Positions 9,737-23,374 are shown, counted from the first letter of the stretch. The stretch is 41,481 nucleotides of DNA from Rhodospirillales bacterium (GCA_003354135.1 PIVK01000025.1:1-41481); one strand, 5' to 3'. Numbers and translations are program-made. The notes: generated by a model not told the origin, from the sequence alone.

Positions 9737-10495
9737 TTAGGGTCCGAGCACGATCACCGAAAGCTGGCACCCGTAATCGCGCACCCCTTCCAGGGTGGCG
9801 CGGCGGTAGCTGAAGAAGCGCTCCTCATCAGGCAGCGTATCGCAGCCCACGTCCGAGAGCGCCTTGATTCCCACGCCTTCCAGCCGAGACGCCACGTAGC
9901 CCGGCAGGTTGAAGATGCGGTGCCCGGCCCGCGCGGATGGGCGGAAGAAGGCAGCGTTGCCGGAACTATCTTCAAGAAGCGTCTCGTGGAACTCCGGCCC
10001 CACTTCGTACGATTCTGGGCCGATGCAGGGGCCGATGGCGGCCACGATTCGCCCCCGCCGGGCTCCCAGTTTCTCCATGGCCTCCACCGCCGCCTCCAGG
10101 ACCCCGGACCTGGCGCCCCGCCAGCCGGCGTGCGCGGCACCAACGACGGAGGTTTGGGCGTCGGCCAACAGCACCGGCGCGCAATCGGCGGTGAGGACTC
10201 CCAGCGCTACTCCCGTCTGGTCGGTAACCAGGGCGTCGGCTTCCTCTCGGCCGCAGGATTCAGTCACCGTGATCGCCCGGGCCGAATGGACTTGGGACAG
10301 AGTCACCAGGGCCTCGGCCGGAAGGCCCAGCCGTTCCATGGCCCGGGCCCGGTTGGCGGCCACGTTCCTGGCGTCGTCGGCCGAGTTGGGCCCGCAATTG
10401 AGGGACGCGTAAGGACCTTCGCTCACACCGCCGCGGCGGGTGAAGAAGGCGTGGCGGATGCCGGGAAGCTCCTGCAGGGTCTCGATCGTGATCAT
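9737..10495 (-). CDS. pgeF: PgeF/YfiH-family multicopper-oxidase-like purine nucleoside phosphorylase
   Basis: A 252-residue laccase-fold protein. Members act in peptidoglycan recycling/editing and as purine nucleoside phosphorylase/adenosine deaminase. The metal site is intact: His in SQVHSARA (H70), Cys in TADCAPVLL (C105) and His in AAHAGWRG (H122). RHAFFTRRGGVSEGPYASLN is the typical N-terminal block. I chose the ATG at 10495 because TAGGT lies about seven bases upstream; the in-frame ATG at 10513 adds six residues and has AAGG only one base away. It follows the methyltransferase gene within about 20 bp, in the alphaproteobacterial lgt-midA-pgeF order. Confidence 0.9.
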   Translation of the reverse strand: MITIETLQELPGIRHAFFTRRGGVSEGPYASLNCGPNSADDARNVAANRARAMERLGLPAEALVTLSQVHSARAITVTESCGREEADALVTDQTGVALGVLTADCAPVLLADAQTSVVGAAHAGWRGARSGVLEAAVEAMEKLGARRGRIVAAIGPCIGPESYEVGPEFHETLLEDSSGNAAFFRPSARAGHRIFNLPGYVASRLEGVGIKALSDVGCDTLPDEERFFSYRRATLEGVRDYGCQLSVIVLGP

Positions 10496-10516
10496 GGGCG
10501 TACCTATGGGCATACC

Positions 10517-11581
10517 TTAAGCAAAGGGTGGCGGCGCCGGAAGGCCGGGGTGGACGGCGGCCAGGACCTTGAACAAGGCCCCCATTGCGTCCGCCGCCGT
10601 CAGCCGGGACAGGGTGGTTTGGAGAGTCTCCGCCTGGTCCGGGGTGGCGGCCTGAGCCAGCATCTCCGTCCGGGCCCCGATGTCCAGCCCCTCCAGGAAC
10701 GCCCCCTGGCCCAGGGGGGCGAAGGTTCGGGCACCACCCTGCCGAAAGGCCTGGCCCAGCGCTTCAAAATCTACATGCGCGGTTAGGTCGGCCTCACCCG
10801 GGCTTTCGAGAGCGGGATGATATTCGTGCGCCTTCACCGCCTGTAGGGTGTCGCCGAAGCCGGATCGCGCATGCCCGTAGTCGATCACAAGTGCCGCCCC
10901 GCCCGTTGCCGCCAGCCTAGCCCCGATGGATTCGGTGATGACGAGTGACGTTGACGAGACTTCAAATATGTCGCCGTCGGTGCCGTTCCCCGGAACCTCG
11001 GGCAGGGGCCCCGGAGACCCGAGCACGAAGCGCAGCCCCCCGGACCCGGGGTCAATGTCCACTAGGCGCTCGTGCCAGGCTCCGTCCCGCTTCTCGAACT
11101 GGCGCACGGGGAGTGCGTCGAAGAACTCGTTGGCGACCAACAACAATGGGCCCCCAGGCACCTGATCGAAGCTGTCGTGCCAGGTCGCCCGCTGGCCCAG
11201 GGCCTCCGTCTGGCATTGGCGCAAGACGGGGCTGGTCTCCACCAGATGAACGTCAAGCGCATCGATGAACCCTTCGACAGAGCGCGCGGCGCGCAGAAGG
11301 TCCACCATCAGGGTGCCGCGTCCCGGGCCCAGCTCGACTAGGCGTAGGGGGGCCGGCTGTCCCATGGACTGCCAGAGGACGGCGCACCAAAGTCCGATCA
11401 ATTCGCCGAACATCTGGCTCATCTCGGGCGCGGTGATGAAGTCGCCGCCGCGCCCCAAGGGGTCCCGGTTCCGGTAATAGCCCCAGCGCGGGTTGACCAA
11501 GGCTTCGTCCATGTAGCGGGCGACGGTGACGGGACCCGTTTGGGAGATTTGGCTTCTCAGATGGTCGAGCAGCCCCGACAC
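10517..11581 (-). CDS. class I SAM-dependent methyltransferase, MidA/NDUFAF7 family
   Basis: A 354-residue DUF185-type methyltransferase. The mitochondrial relative NDUFAF7 methylates an arginine of complex I subunit NDUFS2 during assembly. The SAM-binding motif LVELGPGRGTL is at 81-91. Preceding blocks RYMDEALVNPRWGYYRNRDPLG and GGDFITAPEMSQMFGELIG are characteristic of the family, as is the later LLLVANEFFDALPVRQF. Its ATG directly abuts the lgt stop codon with no spacer, so translation is coupled. A complex I role is known for the family but is only inferred here. Confidence 0.92.
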   Translation of the reverse strand: MSGLLDHLRSQISQTGPVTVARYMDEALVNPRWGYYRNRDPLGRGGDFITAPEMSQMFGELIGLWCAVLWQSMGQPAPLRLVELGPGRGTLMVDLLRAARSVEGFIDALDVHLVETSPVLRQCQTEALGQRATWHDSFDQVPGGPLLLVANEFFDALPVRQFEKRDGAWHERLVDIDPGSGGLRFVLGSPGPLPEVPGNGTDGDIFEVSSTSLVITESIGARLAATGGAALVIDYGHARSGFGDTLQAVKAHEYHPALESPGEADLTAHVDFEALGQAFRQGGARTFAPLGQGAFLEGLDIGARTEMLAQAATPDQAETLQTTLSRLTAADAMGALFKVLAAVHPGLPAPPPFA

Positions 11582-12370
11582 TCAGGCCTTCTCCGGCTTG
11601 GCCCGGAGCACGAGCACGATCCCGATCAGGATCATGGGCAGGGAAAGGGCTTGGCCTTCGGTCAGCGGTCCGAACCAAGCGTCGGGCTCGCGCACGAACT
11701 CGGCCAAGGAGCGGAAGACGCCGTAGCCGCCGATGAAGACCCCGGTAATCACTCCAGGGCGGCGGCGGACGGACTCGTTCTTCACCAGCCAGTTGACGAT
11801 GACGAACAGAACCAAGCCTTCCAACGCCGCCTCGTAGAGCTGGCTCGGGTGGCGCGGCACCTGAAGAATATCGCGCGGGAAGACCATGGCCCAGGGCACA
11901 TCTGTGGGCCGCCCCCAGAGTTCGCCGTTGACGAAATTGGCAAGCCGTCCCAGGAACAGGCCAATGGGCGCGGCGGCGGACATCAGGTCGGCCAGGTCCA
12001 GCGGCCGGATTCCCCTCCGGCGCGTGAACAGCAGACCCGCCGCGGTGACGCCCAGGATGCCGCCGTGGAACGACATGCCGCCCCGCCAAACCTTGAGAAT
12101 CTCCACCGGATGATCGAGGTAGTATCCGGGATCGTAGAACACCACATGGCCGAGGCGTCCCCCGATCATCACGGCCAAGGTCGCCCAGACCAGGAAGTCG
12201 TCGATATGCCGGGCCTCGATCTCGTAGGGGGGGAGCTTGGCGTGGCGCAGCATCAGCCACCAGGCCCCCAACAGGCCGAAGACGTAGGCCAGCGCGTACC
12301 AGCGGATCACCACCGGCCCCCATTCGAAGAGGATCGGGTCGATGATGGGATAGGGGATCAAAGGAAACAT
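11582..12370 (-). CDS. lgt: prolipoprotein diacylglyceryl transferase
   Basis: A 262-residue polytopic inner-membrane enzyme that transfers diacylglycerol from phosphatidylglycerol to the lipobox Cys of prolipoproteins. The Lgt signature GRLANFVNGELWGRPTD starts at residue 141. The essential His of FHGG is H102, and VIRWYALAY near the N terminus is also typical. About seven hydrophobic segments are visible. Its ATG overlaps the hldD stop by one base (TAATG), and its own stop abuts the methyltransferase start. A lipobox-bearing SPOR lipoprotein, a likely substrate, is encoded downstream in the same operon. Confidence 0.96.
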   Translation of the reverse strand: MFPLIPYPIIDPILFEWGPVVIRWYALAYVFGLLGAWWLMLRHAKLPPYEIEARHIDDFLVWATLAVMIGGRLGHVVFYDPGYYLDHPVEILKVWRGGMSFHGGILGVTAAGLLFTRRRGIRPLDLADLMSAAAPIGLFLGRLANFVNGELWGRPTDVPWAMVFPRDILQVPRHPSQLYEAALEGLVLFVIVNWLVKNESVRRRPGVITGVFIGGYGVFRSLAEFVREPDAWFGPLTEGQALSLPMILIGIVLVLRAKPEKA

Positions 12371-13356
12371 TAGACGAAGGGGGCGTCGGTATCGAGGTGT
12401 TCGGTGACGTAGCGCTCGACTCCGGTCTCCAGCGACGTGAAGGGCCGGCTGTAACCGGCCTCGGAGAGTTTCGCCATGCTAGCCTGGGTGAAGTACTGAT
12501 ACTTGTCTCTGATTTCGTCTGGCGTCGGAATGTATTCGACCTTGGGCGCCTTGCCCAACGCCGTGTAGACCGCCGTCGCCAGGTCCTTGAAGGAGCGCGC
12601 CTCCCCAGTGCCGCAATTGAAGACACCGTTGATGCCGGGGTTGTCCAACAGCCACATCATGACGTCGACGCAATCGCCGACCCAGATGAAATCGCGGAGC
12701 TGTCCGCCGTCCTCATAATCGGGATGATGGGACTTGAAGAGCTTGGCCGTACCCCCGTTCTTGGCCGTGGGGAAGATCTGCGCCACCACGCTCTTCATGA
12801 GGCCCTTGTGCGCTTCGTTGGGGCCGTAAACGTTAAAGAACTTGAGCCCCGCCCACTGTGGCGGATGGGGCATACCGTCGGCAAGCCCCCGCATCACCCA
12901 GCGGTCGAACAGGTGTTTGGACCAGCCGTAGGGGTTTAGGGGCCTGAGCGTGGCCAGATGCTCGAAGGCGGTCGAATCGTCGAATCCCCGCGCGCCGTCT
13001 CCGTAGGTGGCGGCCGAGGAGGCATAGATCAGCGGCACCTCGGCGTCGGCGCAGAAGCGCCACAGGGCGGTGGAGAGGCGAAAGTTGTTGTCGATGACCT
13101 TGTCGGCGTCGAATTCGGTGGTGGCCGAGATGGCGGCCATGTGGATGACGCCCTTGAGCATGGTGCGATGGGCGCCCAAAAACTCGAACAACCCATCGGG
13201 ATGGAGGACGTCGTAGAGTTCGCGCTTGGCGACGTTCTTCCACTTCACCCCGTCGCGCAGCCGGTCGCAAATCACCAGCGGTCCCATCCCTCTGGCTTCC
13301 AGCGCCGCCAACACGTTGGACCCGATGAACCCGGCCCCGCCCGTCACCACGTACAT
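12370..13356 (-). CDS. hldD: ADP-L-glycero-D-manno-heptose-6-epimerase
   Basis: A 328-residue extended SDR that makes ADP-L-glycero-D-manno-heptose for the lipopolysaccharide inner core. The NADP-binding GGAGFIGSN lies at 6-14. The catalytic YGWSK supplies Y143 and K147, and the Ser is in YASSAATYGD. Heptose-epimerase blocks include KFFNVYGPNEAHKG and the C-terminal QYFTQASMAKLSEAGY. The ATG at 13356 is preceded by GGAGA; an in-frame ATG at 13410 would add 18 residues before the Rossmann start and is unlikely. It is the first gene of the envelope operon and is divergent from ubiK. Its presence implies a heptose-containing LPS. Confidence 0.95.
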   Translation of the reverse strand: MYVVTGGAGFIGSNVLAALEARGMGPLVICDRLRDGVKWKNVAKRELYDVLHPDGLFEFLGAHRTMLKGVIHMAAISATTEFDADKVIDNNFRLSTALWRFCADAEVPLIYASSAATYGDGARGFDDSTAFEHLATLRPLNPYGWSKHLFDRWVMRGLADGMPHPPQWAGLKFFNVYGPNEAHKGLMKSVVAQIFPTAKNGGTAKLFKSHHPDYEDGGQLRDFIWVGDCVDVMMWLLDNPGINGVFNCGTGEARSFKDLATAVYTALGKAPKVEYIPTPDEIRDKYQYFTQASMAKLSEAGYSRPFTSLETGVERYVTEHLDTDAPFV

Positions 13357-13451
13357 GGGACTCTCCTTCTCCGTCACGCCCGTTATAGGGCCGCCCGCGG
13401 ACGCCCGCAAGATGCGCGCTGGCGGGGTTCGCCTGGCGGCTCCGGCGGTGC

Positions 13452-13457
13452 TATAGT
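13452..13457 (+). promoter_or_regulatory. -10 box of a probably leaderless ubiK transcript
   Basis: TATAGT ends seven bases before the ubiK ATG (13465). Transcription would start at about 13463-13465, at or next to the start codon. No Shine-Dalgarno sequence lies between them (GCGTCCC). A -35 box is not clear; GTTCGC around 13427-13432 is the best candidate. This favours a leaderless mRNA. Confidence 0.45.
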
Positions 13458-13464
13458 GCGTCCC

Positions 13465-13752
13465 ATGAAAAGCAAGACCCCCAATCCCTTCGATGACTTC
13501 GCCCGTGCCGTCTCTGGCGCGACACGCGCCTTCGCCGACATCCGCACCGAGGTTGAAGTCTTTGTCCGCCAGCGGATGGAACGGCTGCTGGCCGACATGG
13601 ATTTGGTGCCCCGCGATGAGTTCGAGGCCGTCAAGGCCATGGCCGCCAAGGCCCGGAGCGAACAGGAAGCTCTGGAAAAGCGTGTCGCCGAGTTGGAAAA
13701 GGTGCCGGCGGCAAAAGCGAAACCGGCGTCCCGCAGGAAGACGGCATCATGA
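13465..13752 (+). CDS. ubiK: ubiquinone biosynthesis accessory factor UbiK (BMFP protein)
   Basis: A 95-residue protein of the membrane-fusogenic BMFP family (YqiC/UbiK). These proteins form coiled-coil trimers and assist the soluble ubiquinone-synthesis complex. The N-terminal part is amphipathic (NPFDDFARAVSGATRAF), followed by VFVRQRMERLLADMDLVPRDEFEAVKAMA, the family core. A short coiled coil (about 60-80) and a basic Ala/Lys tail follow. The ATG at 13465 is the only start that fits the family; longer in-frame starts run back through hldD. Its last four bases overlap the next start (ATGA at 13749). It is divergent from the hldD-lgt operon. Confidence 0.9.
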   Translation: MKSKTPNPFDDFARAVSGATRAFADIRTEVEVFVRQRMERLLADMDLVPRDEFEAVKAMAAKARSEQEALEKRVAELEKVPAAKAKPASRRKTAS

Positions 13753-14573
13753 GCAACAACCACGGGCGGCAGCGCAAGGCTTACGAGAACGCCGATTTTA
13801 TCGAAAGCCGGGCCGGGCGGCCGCTGCGGATCCTATCCGAGCACCTGGAGCCCGCCGACCGCTTCGAGTCCTTTGGCGTCGAGGACACCATCGTCTTCTT
13901 CGGCTCGGCCCGCATCAAGTCGCAGAAAGACGCGGAGGCCCAATTGGAGAAGGCTTCGGCCGGGGACGGCGATGTCGAGGAAGCCCAATACGACCTCAAG
14001 ATGTCGCGCTATTACGAGGACGCTCGCGAGCTCTCTAACCGGCTCACCGAATGGTCCAAGGGGCTCGTCGGCACCGGGCGGCGCTTCGTTATTTGCACCG
14101 GTGGCGGCCCCGGCATCATGGAGGCCGCCAATCGGGGGGCTTCGGAGGCCAAGGGGGTCAACGTCGGGCTCAACATCGAACTTCCTTTCGAGCAGCAGTG
14201 TAATCCCTATGTCACGCGCGATCTGAACTTCGAATTTAACTACTTTTTCATGCGTAAGTTCTGGTTTGCCTATCTGGCCAAGGCGGTCATTGTCTTCCCC
14301 GGCGGCTTCGGCACCATGGACGAGTTCTTCGAACTCATTACCCTGGTTCAGACCAGGAAGATCGAGAAGCACATGTCGATCGTACTTTACGGAGTCGAAT
14401 TCTGGAACGAGGTCCTTGATCTGGAGGCCCTGGCCCGCCATCGGATGATCTCGCCCGAGGACCTGAAGCTGTTCCACCACTGCGACACGGTGGAGGAGGC
14501 ATATGAAATCGTTACCGGAGACCTCACCGACTTCGCCCTCGGCGAGCCGGGGGGACGGAGCGAACTGGCGTAA
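13749..14573 (+). CDS. LOG-family (TIGR00730) nucleotide phosphoribohydrolase
   Basis: A 274-residue Rossmann-fold protein. Family members cleave nucleoside 5'-monophosphates, including cytokinin ribotides, to base plus ribose-5-phosphate. The defining motifs are present: FFGSAR (50-55), TGGGPGIMEAANRGA (117-131) and PGGFGTMDE (184-192). An N-terminal extension of about 45 residues and an insert at 60-90 (QKDAEAQLEKASAGDGDVEE) make it the long LOG type. It overlaps ubiK by four bases and is surely co-transcribed. Two short GC hairpins (14581-14598, 14612-14629) follow the stop, but neither has a T-tract. Confidence 0.9.
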   Translation: MSNNHGRQRKAYENADFIESRAGRPLRILSEHLEPADRFESFGVEDTIVFFGSARIKSQKDAEAQLEKASAGDGDVEEAQYDLKMSRYYEDARELSNRLTEWSKGLVGTGRRFVICTGGGPGIMEAANRGASEAKGVNVGLNIELPFEQQCNPYVTRDLNFEFNYFFMRKFWFAYLAKAVIVFPGGFGTMDEFFELITLVQTRKIEKHMSIVLYGVEFWNEVLDLEALARHRMISPEDLKLFHHCDTVEEAYEIVTGDLTDFALGEPGGRSELA

Positions 14574-15008
14574 AGGTGACGTCGCCCAGCTTGGCGACCG
14601 TATATGCCTCGCCGCCGGGCCGACGGCGGGGTCTGCGAAAGAAAGCGCACGTTCCGGCCTCAGGGTCTGCCTAATATTTGAGCACTTTTCCGTCCCCGTT
14701 GCCTCTTTGGGCAGAAAAATGTTGATTGCGCAACCGGGGGCTTGGTTCGCAAGGGGGGCTTCGTGTATAATGCGCCTCCCGTGCCGGACGGAAGAGCCGG
14801 CTGCGGTGTTGTGGTTCGCAATGTATCCCGTCGATATTCAAGGGGTAACCACCGGCCGGGAGCCGCCGTCAATGGCGGAGGCGTTTTGGTATCCCACGGT
14901 GCCGTTAAGGGAGAGAGGCCGAGCAACATGCTCTGCGCGGTTTCGTGTGAGTGCGGACTTAAGCACCGTGTTTTTGAGGAATGCAAGGTTAGGGAACGAG
15001 ACACCGCG
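14574..15008 (+). other. gene-free 435-bp interval: gltB promoter region and long leader
   Basis: No convincing ORF is present. Just after the LOG gene are two perfect 6-bp hairpins, GTCGCC/GGCGAC and CCGCCG/CGGCGG. A strong promoter follows at 14742-14771, then about 230 nt of leader up to the gltB ATG. The leader contains CCGCC-GTCAAT-GGCGG and the purine-rich GGGAGAGAGG ahead of an in-frame ATG at 14928. That ATG would add 27 Cys-rich residues to GltB, which I think is less likely. I recognise no known riboswitch. Confidence 0.5.
14742..14771 (+). promoter_or_regulatory. sigma-70 promoter for gltBD
   Basis: A -35 TTGGTT (14742-14747) and a consensus -10 TATAAT (14766-14771) are separated by 18 bp. 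Transcription would start near 14778, giving a leader of about 230 nt before gltB. Confidence 0.65.
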
Positions 15009-19634
<4,626 letters not shown>

Positions 19635-19640
19635 CGAAGA

Positions 19641-21098
19641 ATGGGTAAACCCACCGGCTTCCTGGAGATTGCGCGCCGGGTGCGTGGCTACGAGCCGACC
19701 TCGGACCGCATTCAGCATTTTTCCGAGTTCATGATTCCGCTGGAGCAGCACGAACTCAATGAGCAAGGCGCGCGCTGCATGGACTGCGGCATCCCGTTCT
19801 GCCACAACGGTTGTCCGGTCAACAACATCATTCCCGACTGGAACGACCTTGCTTACAAGAACCGGTGGCGCGAGGCGGTGGACGTGCTGCATTCGACCAA
19901 CAATTTCCCGGAATTCACCGGGCGCATCTGTCCCGCCCCGTGCGAAGCAGCCTGCACGCTCAATCTCGACGACACACCGGTCAGCATCAAGACCATCGAA
20001 TGCGCCATCGTCGACAAGGGCTGGGAGGAAGGGTGGATCAAGCCCCGGATTCCCCGCCACCGGACGGGCAAGGCGGTTGCCGTGGTGGGCTCCGGCCCGG
20101 CCGGACTGGCCGCGGCCCAACAGTTGGCGCGCGCCGGACACCGGGTGGACGTTTACGAAAAGAACTCGCGTATCGGTGGGCTGCTGCGCTACGGCATCCC
20201 CGACTTCAAGCTCGATAAGAGACTCATCGACCGCCGCATGGGCCAGATGCAGGCGGAGGGTGCGCGCTTCTTGCCCGGCATCCACATCGGCGTCAATCTG
20301 CCCGCCAAGCAACTGACGGAAGACTACGATGCGGTGGTGCTGGCCGGCGGCTCAGAGGAGCCCCGCGATCTGCCGGTTCCCGGCAGGGATCTCAGGGGCG
20401 TGCACTTCGCCATGGAGTTCCTGATGCAGCAGAACCGGCGCTTGGCCGGCGACCACATCCCGAAGGAGGAGGCCATCCTCGCCAACGGCAAACGGGTGGT
20501 CGTCATCGGTGGCGGCGACACCGGGTCGGACTGCGTCGGCACCTCGGTGCGCCAGGGGGCGCGATGGGTGACCCAGCTTGAGATCATGCCCCGCCCGCCG
20601 GAGAAGGAACAAAAGCCGGTCACGTGGCCCAACTGGCCCTACAAGCTCGACACCTCGACCTCGCACGAGGAAGGCTGCCGGCGCGAATGGAGCGTCGCCA
20701 CCAAGTCCTTCGAGGGCGAGAACGGGCAACTCACCACGCTCGGCTGCGTGCGCATCGAATGGAGCAAGGACGAGAACGGCCGGATGACCATGCACGAGGT
20801 CGAGGACAGCGACTTCCGGATTCAAGCCGACTTGGTGCTTCTGGGCATGGGCTTCATCCATCCGGTCAGGGAAGGCATGCTGAAGCACCTGGGCGTTGAG
20901 CTCGATCCGCGCCACAATGTCCAGGCGGAGTTCGGCAAGTACGCTACCTCCGTGGACAAGGTCTTCACCGCCGGCGACATGCGCCGCGGCCAGTCCCTGG
21001 TGGTGTGGGCGATCCGCGAAGGCCGTGGTTGCGCGCGGGCCGTCGACGAATACCTGATGGGCAAGACCGACCTGCCAGGGTATCCGGAAACCGCCTGA
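19641..21098 (+). CDS. gltD: glutamate synthase (NADPH) small subunit
   Basis: A 485-residue flavoprotein that passes electrons from NADPH through FAD and iron-sulfur clusters to GltB. The N-terminal cysteines (C46, C49, C54, C58, then C97, C101, C105 in CPAPCEAAC) form the [4Fe-4S] ligands. The FAD motif [10 protein letters not shown] begins at 150, and the NADPH motif GGGDTGSDC is near residue 290. The C-terminal [20 protein letters not shown] closes the FAD site. The length matches the family. GAGAGAGGGG lies upstream of the ATG and overlaps the gltB end, so the pair is one operon. Confidence 0.97.
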   Translation: MGKPTGFLEIARRVRGYEPTSDRIQHFSEFMIPLEQHELNEQGARCMDCGIPFCHNGCPVNNIIPDWNDLAYKNRWREAVDVLHSTNNFPEFTGRICPAPCEAACTLNLDDTPVSIKTIECAIVDKGWEEGWIKPRIPRHRTGKAVAVVGSGPAGLAAAQQLARAGHRVDVYEKNSRIGGLLRYGIPDFKLDKRLIDRRMGQMQAEGARFLPGIHIGVNLPAKQLTEDYDAVVLAGGSEEPRDLPVPGRDLRGVHFAMEFLMQQNRRLAGDHIPKEEAILANGKRVVVIGGGDTGSDCVGTSVRQGARWVTQLEIMPRPPEKEQKPVTWPNWPYKLDTSTSHEEGCRREWSVATKSFEGENGQLTTLGCVRIEWSKDENGRMTMHEVEDSDFRIQADLVLLGMGFIHPVREGMLKHLGVELDPRHNVQAEFGKYATSVDKVFTAGDMRRGQSLVVWAIREGRGCARAVDEYLMGKTDLPGYPETA

Positions 21099-21302
21099 AC
21101 CCGTCCGCGAAAAAGCCCCGCAAACCGGGTTTCCCCTTCCTGCCCGAACCTCGCCTGTTCGACGCGCTGCCCGGCCCAGGCGTTCGCCCCTCTTTTTGTG
21201 TTGCATCGCCCATCCCAAGCCTTAACCTATCTGCCCCGGCTGCAAAGGCGGGGTCGAGGCACAGACAGAAACACCCAGGGCAAATCCCAAGGGGAGGGAA
21301 GC

Positions 21303-23315
21303 ATGAGCACCAAGGCACCGTCCGCGCCGCGTTGCGCGGTTCTCGTCGGGCCGTACCTCAGCGGCAAGACGACACTGTTGGAAGCAATTCTCAAGTCCAT
21401 CGGTGCCACCACCCGCAAGGGCACCATCAAGGACGGCAACACGGTTGGCGACTCCTCTCCCGAGGCCCGGGCACGAACCATGTCCACCGAGCCCAACGTC
21501 GCCACCGCCGAATACCTGGGCGACAGTTGGACCTTCGTCGACTGCCCCGGCTCCATCGAACTGGCGCAGGATGCCTACAATGCGCTCATGGTCGCAGATG
21601 CCGCAGTCGTCGTCTGCGAGCCCGACCCCATCAAAACCGTGGCCCTGTCGCCGGTGCTCAGGTTCCTCGACGAGCGGGGCATTCCCCACATGGTCTTCAT
21701 CAACAAGGTGGACACGGCGGGAGCCGGCGTGCGGGCCACCGTCGAGGCCTTGCAGTCGATCTCCGAGCGCCCCATGGTGCTGCGCGAGTTGCCGATCCGC
21801 GACAGCGACGCCATCACCGGCTTTGTCGACCTGGTGAGCGAGCGCGCCTTCCGCTTCAACCCCAACAAGACCTCCGAGATGATCCCCTTGCCCGAGGCGG
21901 TCAAGGACGATGAGGAACTGGCCCGTACCGAGATGCTGGAAAGCCTGGCCGATTTCGACGACGACCTGATGGATAAGCTGCTCGAGGACATTATTCCGCC
22001 GGTGGAAGATGTCTATCAGAGCCTGACCAAAGACCTGAAGGCGGACAAGGTGGTGCCCGTGTTTTTCGGCTCGGCCGAGAACGGCCACGGGATTACGCGC
22101 CTGCTCAAGGTCCTGCGCCACGAGGCGCCGGGACCCGCCGAAACGGCGGCTCGCCTCGGCATCGACACCGAAGGCGACAAGGCCCTGGTCTTCAAGAGCC
22201 TGCACGCCAGCCAGACCGGCAAACTGGGCCTTGCCCGCGTGCTCTCCGGGGCTGTCGCCGACGGCACCAGCTTCGATGGGGCGCGGATCAGCGGGCTTTA
22301 CACGATGATGGGGGCCAAACAGACCAAGGTGGCCAAGGCCGAGACCGGAGACGTGGTCGGCCTGGGACGCATGGACGACGTGGCGACGGGGGTGCTCCTG
22401 GGTGGTTCGGACGACATCGACTGGCCCGCAACCCTGGTGCCCCTCTATTCCATGGCCGTGCATGCCGAGGACCGCGCCGACGAGGTGAAGCTGTCCGGCG
22501 CACTGCAGAAGCTGGCCGAGGAGGACGCGTCGCTCACCTACGGCCACAACGAGGACACGGGGCAGTTCCTGCTCCATGGTCAGGGCGAGGTGCACCTCAA
22601 CATCACCATCGACCGGCTCAGGAACCGCTATAAGCTCGGCCTGATCGGCGAACGGCCGCAGGTCCCGTACAGGGAGACCGTCCGCAAGCCGGTCGACAAG
22701 CGCTCGCGTCACAAGAAGCAGTCGGGCGGCCACGGCGAGTTCGGCGACGTTCATCTGGAGATTAAGCCGCTGCCACGCGGCAGCGGCTTCGCCTTCGGCG
22801 ACTCCATCTCCGGCGGCGTGGTGCCCAAGAACTATATTCCGGCGGTCGAGAAGGGCGTCGTCGAGTGCCTGAAGCGAGGTCCTCTGGGCTTCCCGGTGGT
22901 CGACATCGCGGTCAACCTGATCGACGGCCAGCACCACGCCGTCGACAGTTCCGACATGGCTTTCCAGAAGGCGGCTCAGCTCTGCATGCGCGAGGCGATG
23001 CCGAACGCGGGACCGGTGCTGCTGGAGCCCATCATGATGGTCACCGTCTCGGTGCCCAACGAGTTTACGTCCAAGGTCCAACGCCTGGTCAGCGGACGCC
23101 GCGGCCAAATCCTGGGCTTCGATGCCAAGGCGGGATGGAAGAATTGGGATGAGGTGCAGGCGCGGATGCCGGCCTCGGAGATGCACGACCTGGTCATCGA
23201 ACTGCGCTCCATGACCCTCGGTGTCGGCAGCTACCGGACCGAGTTCGACCACCTGCAGGAGCTTAGTGGCAAGCTGGCAGACGACGTAGTCGCCATCCAT
23301 AAAGCGGAAGAATGA
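21303..23315 (+). CDS. elongation factor G-like protein (EF-G2 type)
   Basis: A 670-residue paralogue of EF-G with GTPase domain, domain II and domains III-V (ribosome-interacting blocks such as YRETVRKPVDKRSRHKKQSGG). The P-loop GPYLSGKT (16-23) and base-specificity NKVD (134-137) are intact. Switch I RGITI is degenerate (RARTMST), and the switch II DTPGH reads DCPGS (80-84), so the catalytic His is Ser84. GTP binding is likely; fast hydrolysis is doubtful. The ATG at 21303 has GGAGGGAAGC just upstream; an earlier in-frame ATG at 21198 adds unconserved sequence. Main translocation would be carried by another EF-G encoded outside this window. Confidence 0.88.
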   Translation: MSTKAPSAPRCAVLVGPYLSGKTTLLEAILKSIGATTRKGTIKDGNTVGDSSPEARARTMSTEPNVATAEYLGDSWTFVDCPGSIELAQDAYNALMVADAAVVVCEPDPIKTVALSPVLRFLDERGIPHMVFINKVDTAGAGVRATVEALQSISERPMVLRELPIRDSDAITGFVDLVSERAFRFNPNKTSEMIPLPEAVKDDEELARTEMLESLADFDDDLMDKLLEDIIPPVEDVYQSLTKDLKADKVVPVFFGSAENGHGITRLLKVLRHEAPGPAETAARLGIDTEGDKALVFKSLHASQTGKLGLARVLSGAVADGTSFDGARISGLYTMMGAKQTKVAKAETGDVVGLGRMDDVATGVLLGGSDDIDWPATLVPLYSMAVHAEDRADEVKLSGALQKLAEEDASLTYGHNEDTGQFLLHGQGEVHLNITIDRLRNRYKLGLIGERPQVPYRETVRKPVDKRSRHKKQSGGHGEFGDVHLEIKPLPRGSGFAFGDSISGGVVPKNYIPAVEKGVVECLKRGPLGFPVVDIAVNLIDGQHHAVDSSDMAFQKAAQLCMREAMPNAGPVLLEPIMMVTVSVPNEFTSKVQRLVSGRRGQILGFDAKAGWKNWDEVQARMPASEMHDLVIELRSMTLGVGSYRTEFDHLQELSGKLADDVVAIHKAEE

Positions 23316-23345
23316 CTTTCTGAGGAACGTTCGGAATCCGTAACG

Positions 23346-23374
23346 GGGCCCGGCCGCTTGCCGGGCCCTTTCCC
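23346..23374 (+). terminator. terminator of the EF-G-like gene
   Basis: GGGCCCGGC-CGCTT-GCCGGGCCC is a perfect 9-bp stem followed by TTTCCC, about 30 bp past the stop codon. Confidence 0.85.

Noticed and set aside
12397-12939. 180-codon plus-strand ORF
   Set aside because: Antisense shadow of hldD.
14778-14830. SRP (4.5S) RNA-like segment GCCGGACGGAAGAGCCGG
   Set aside because: It only superficially resembles the SRP apical motif (GTCCGGAAGGAAGCAGCC); key bases differ and the helix is short.
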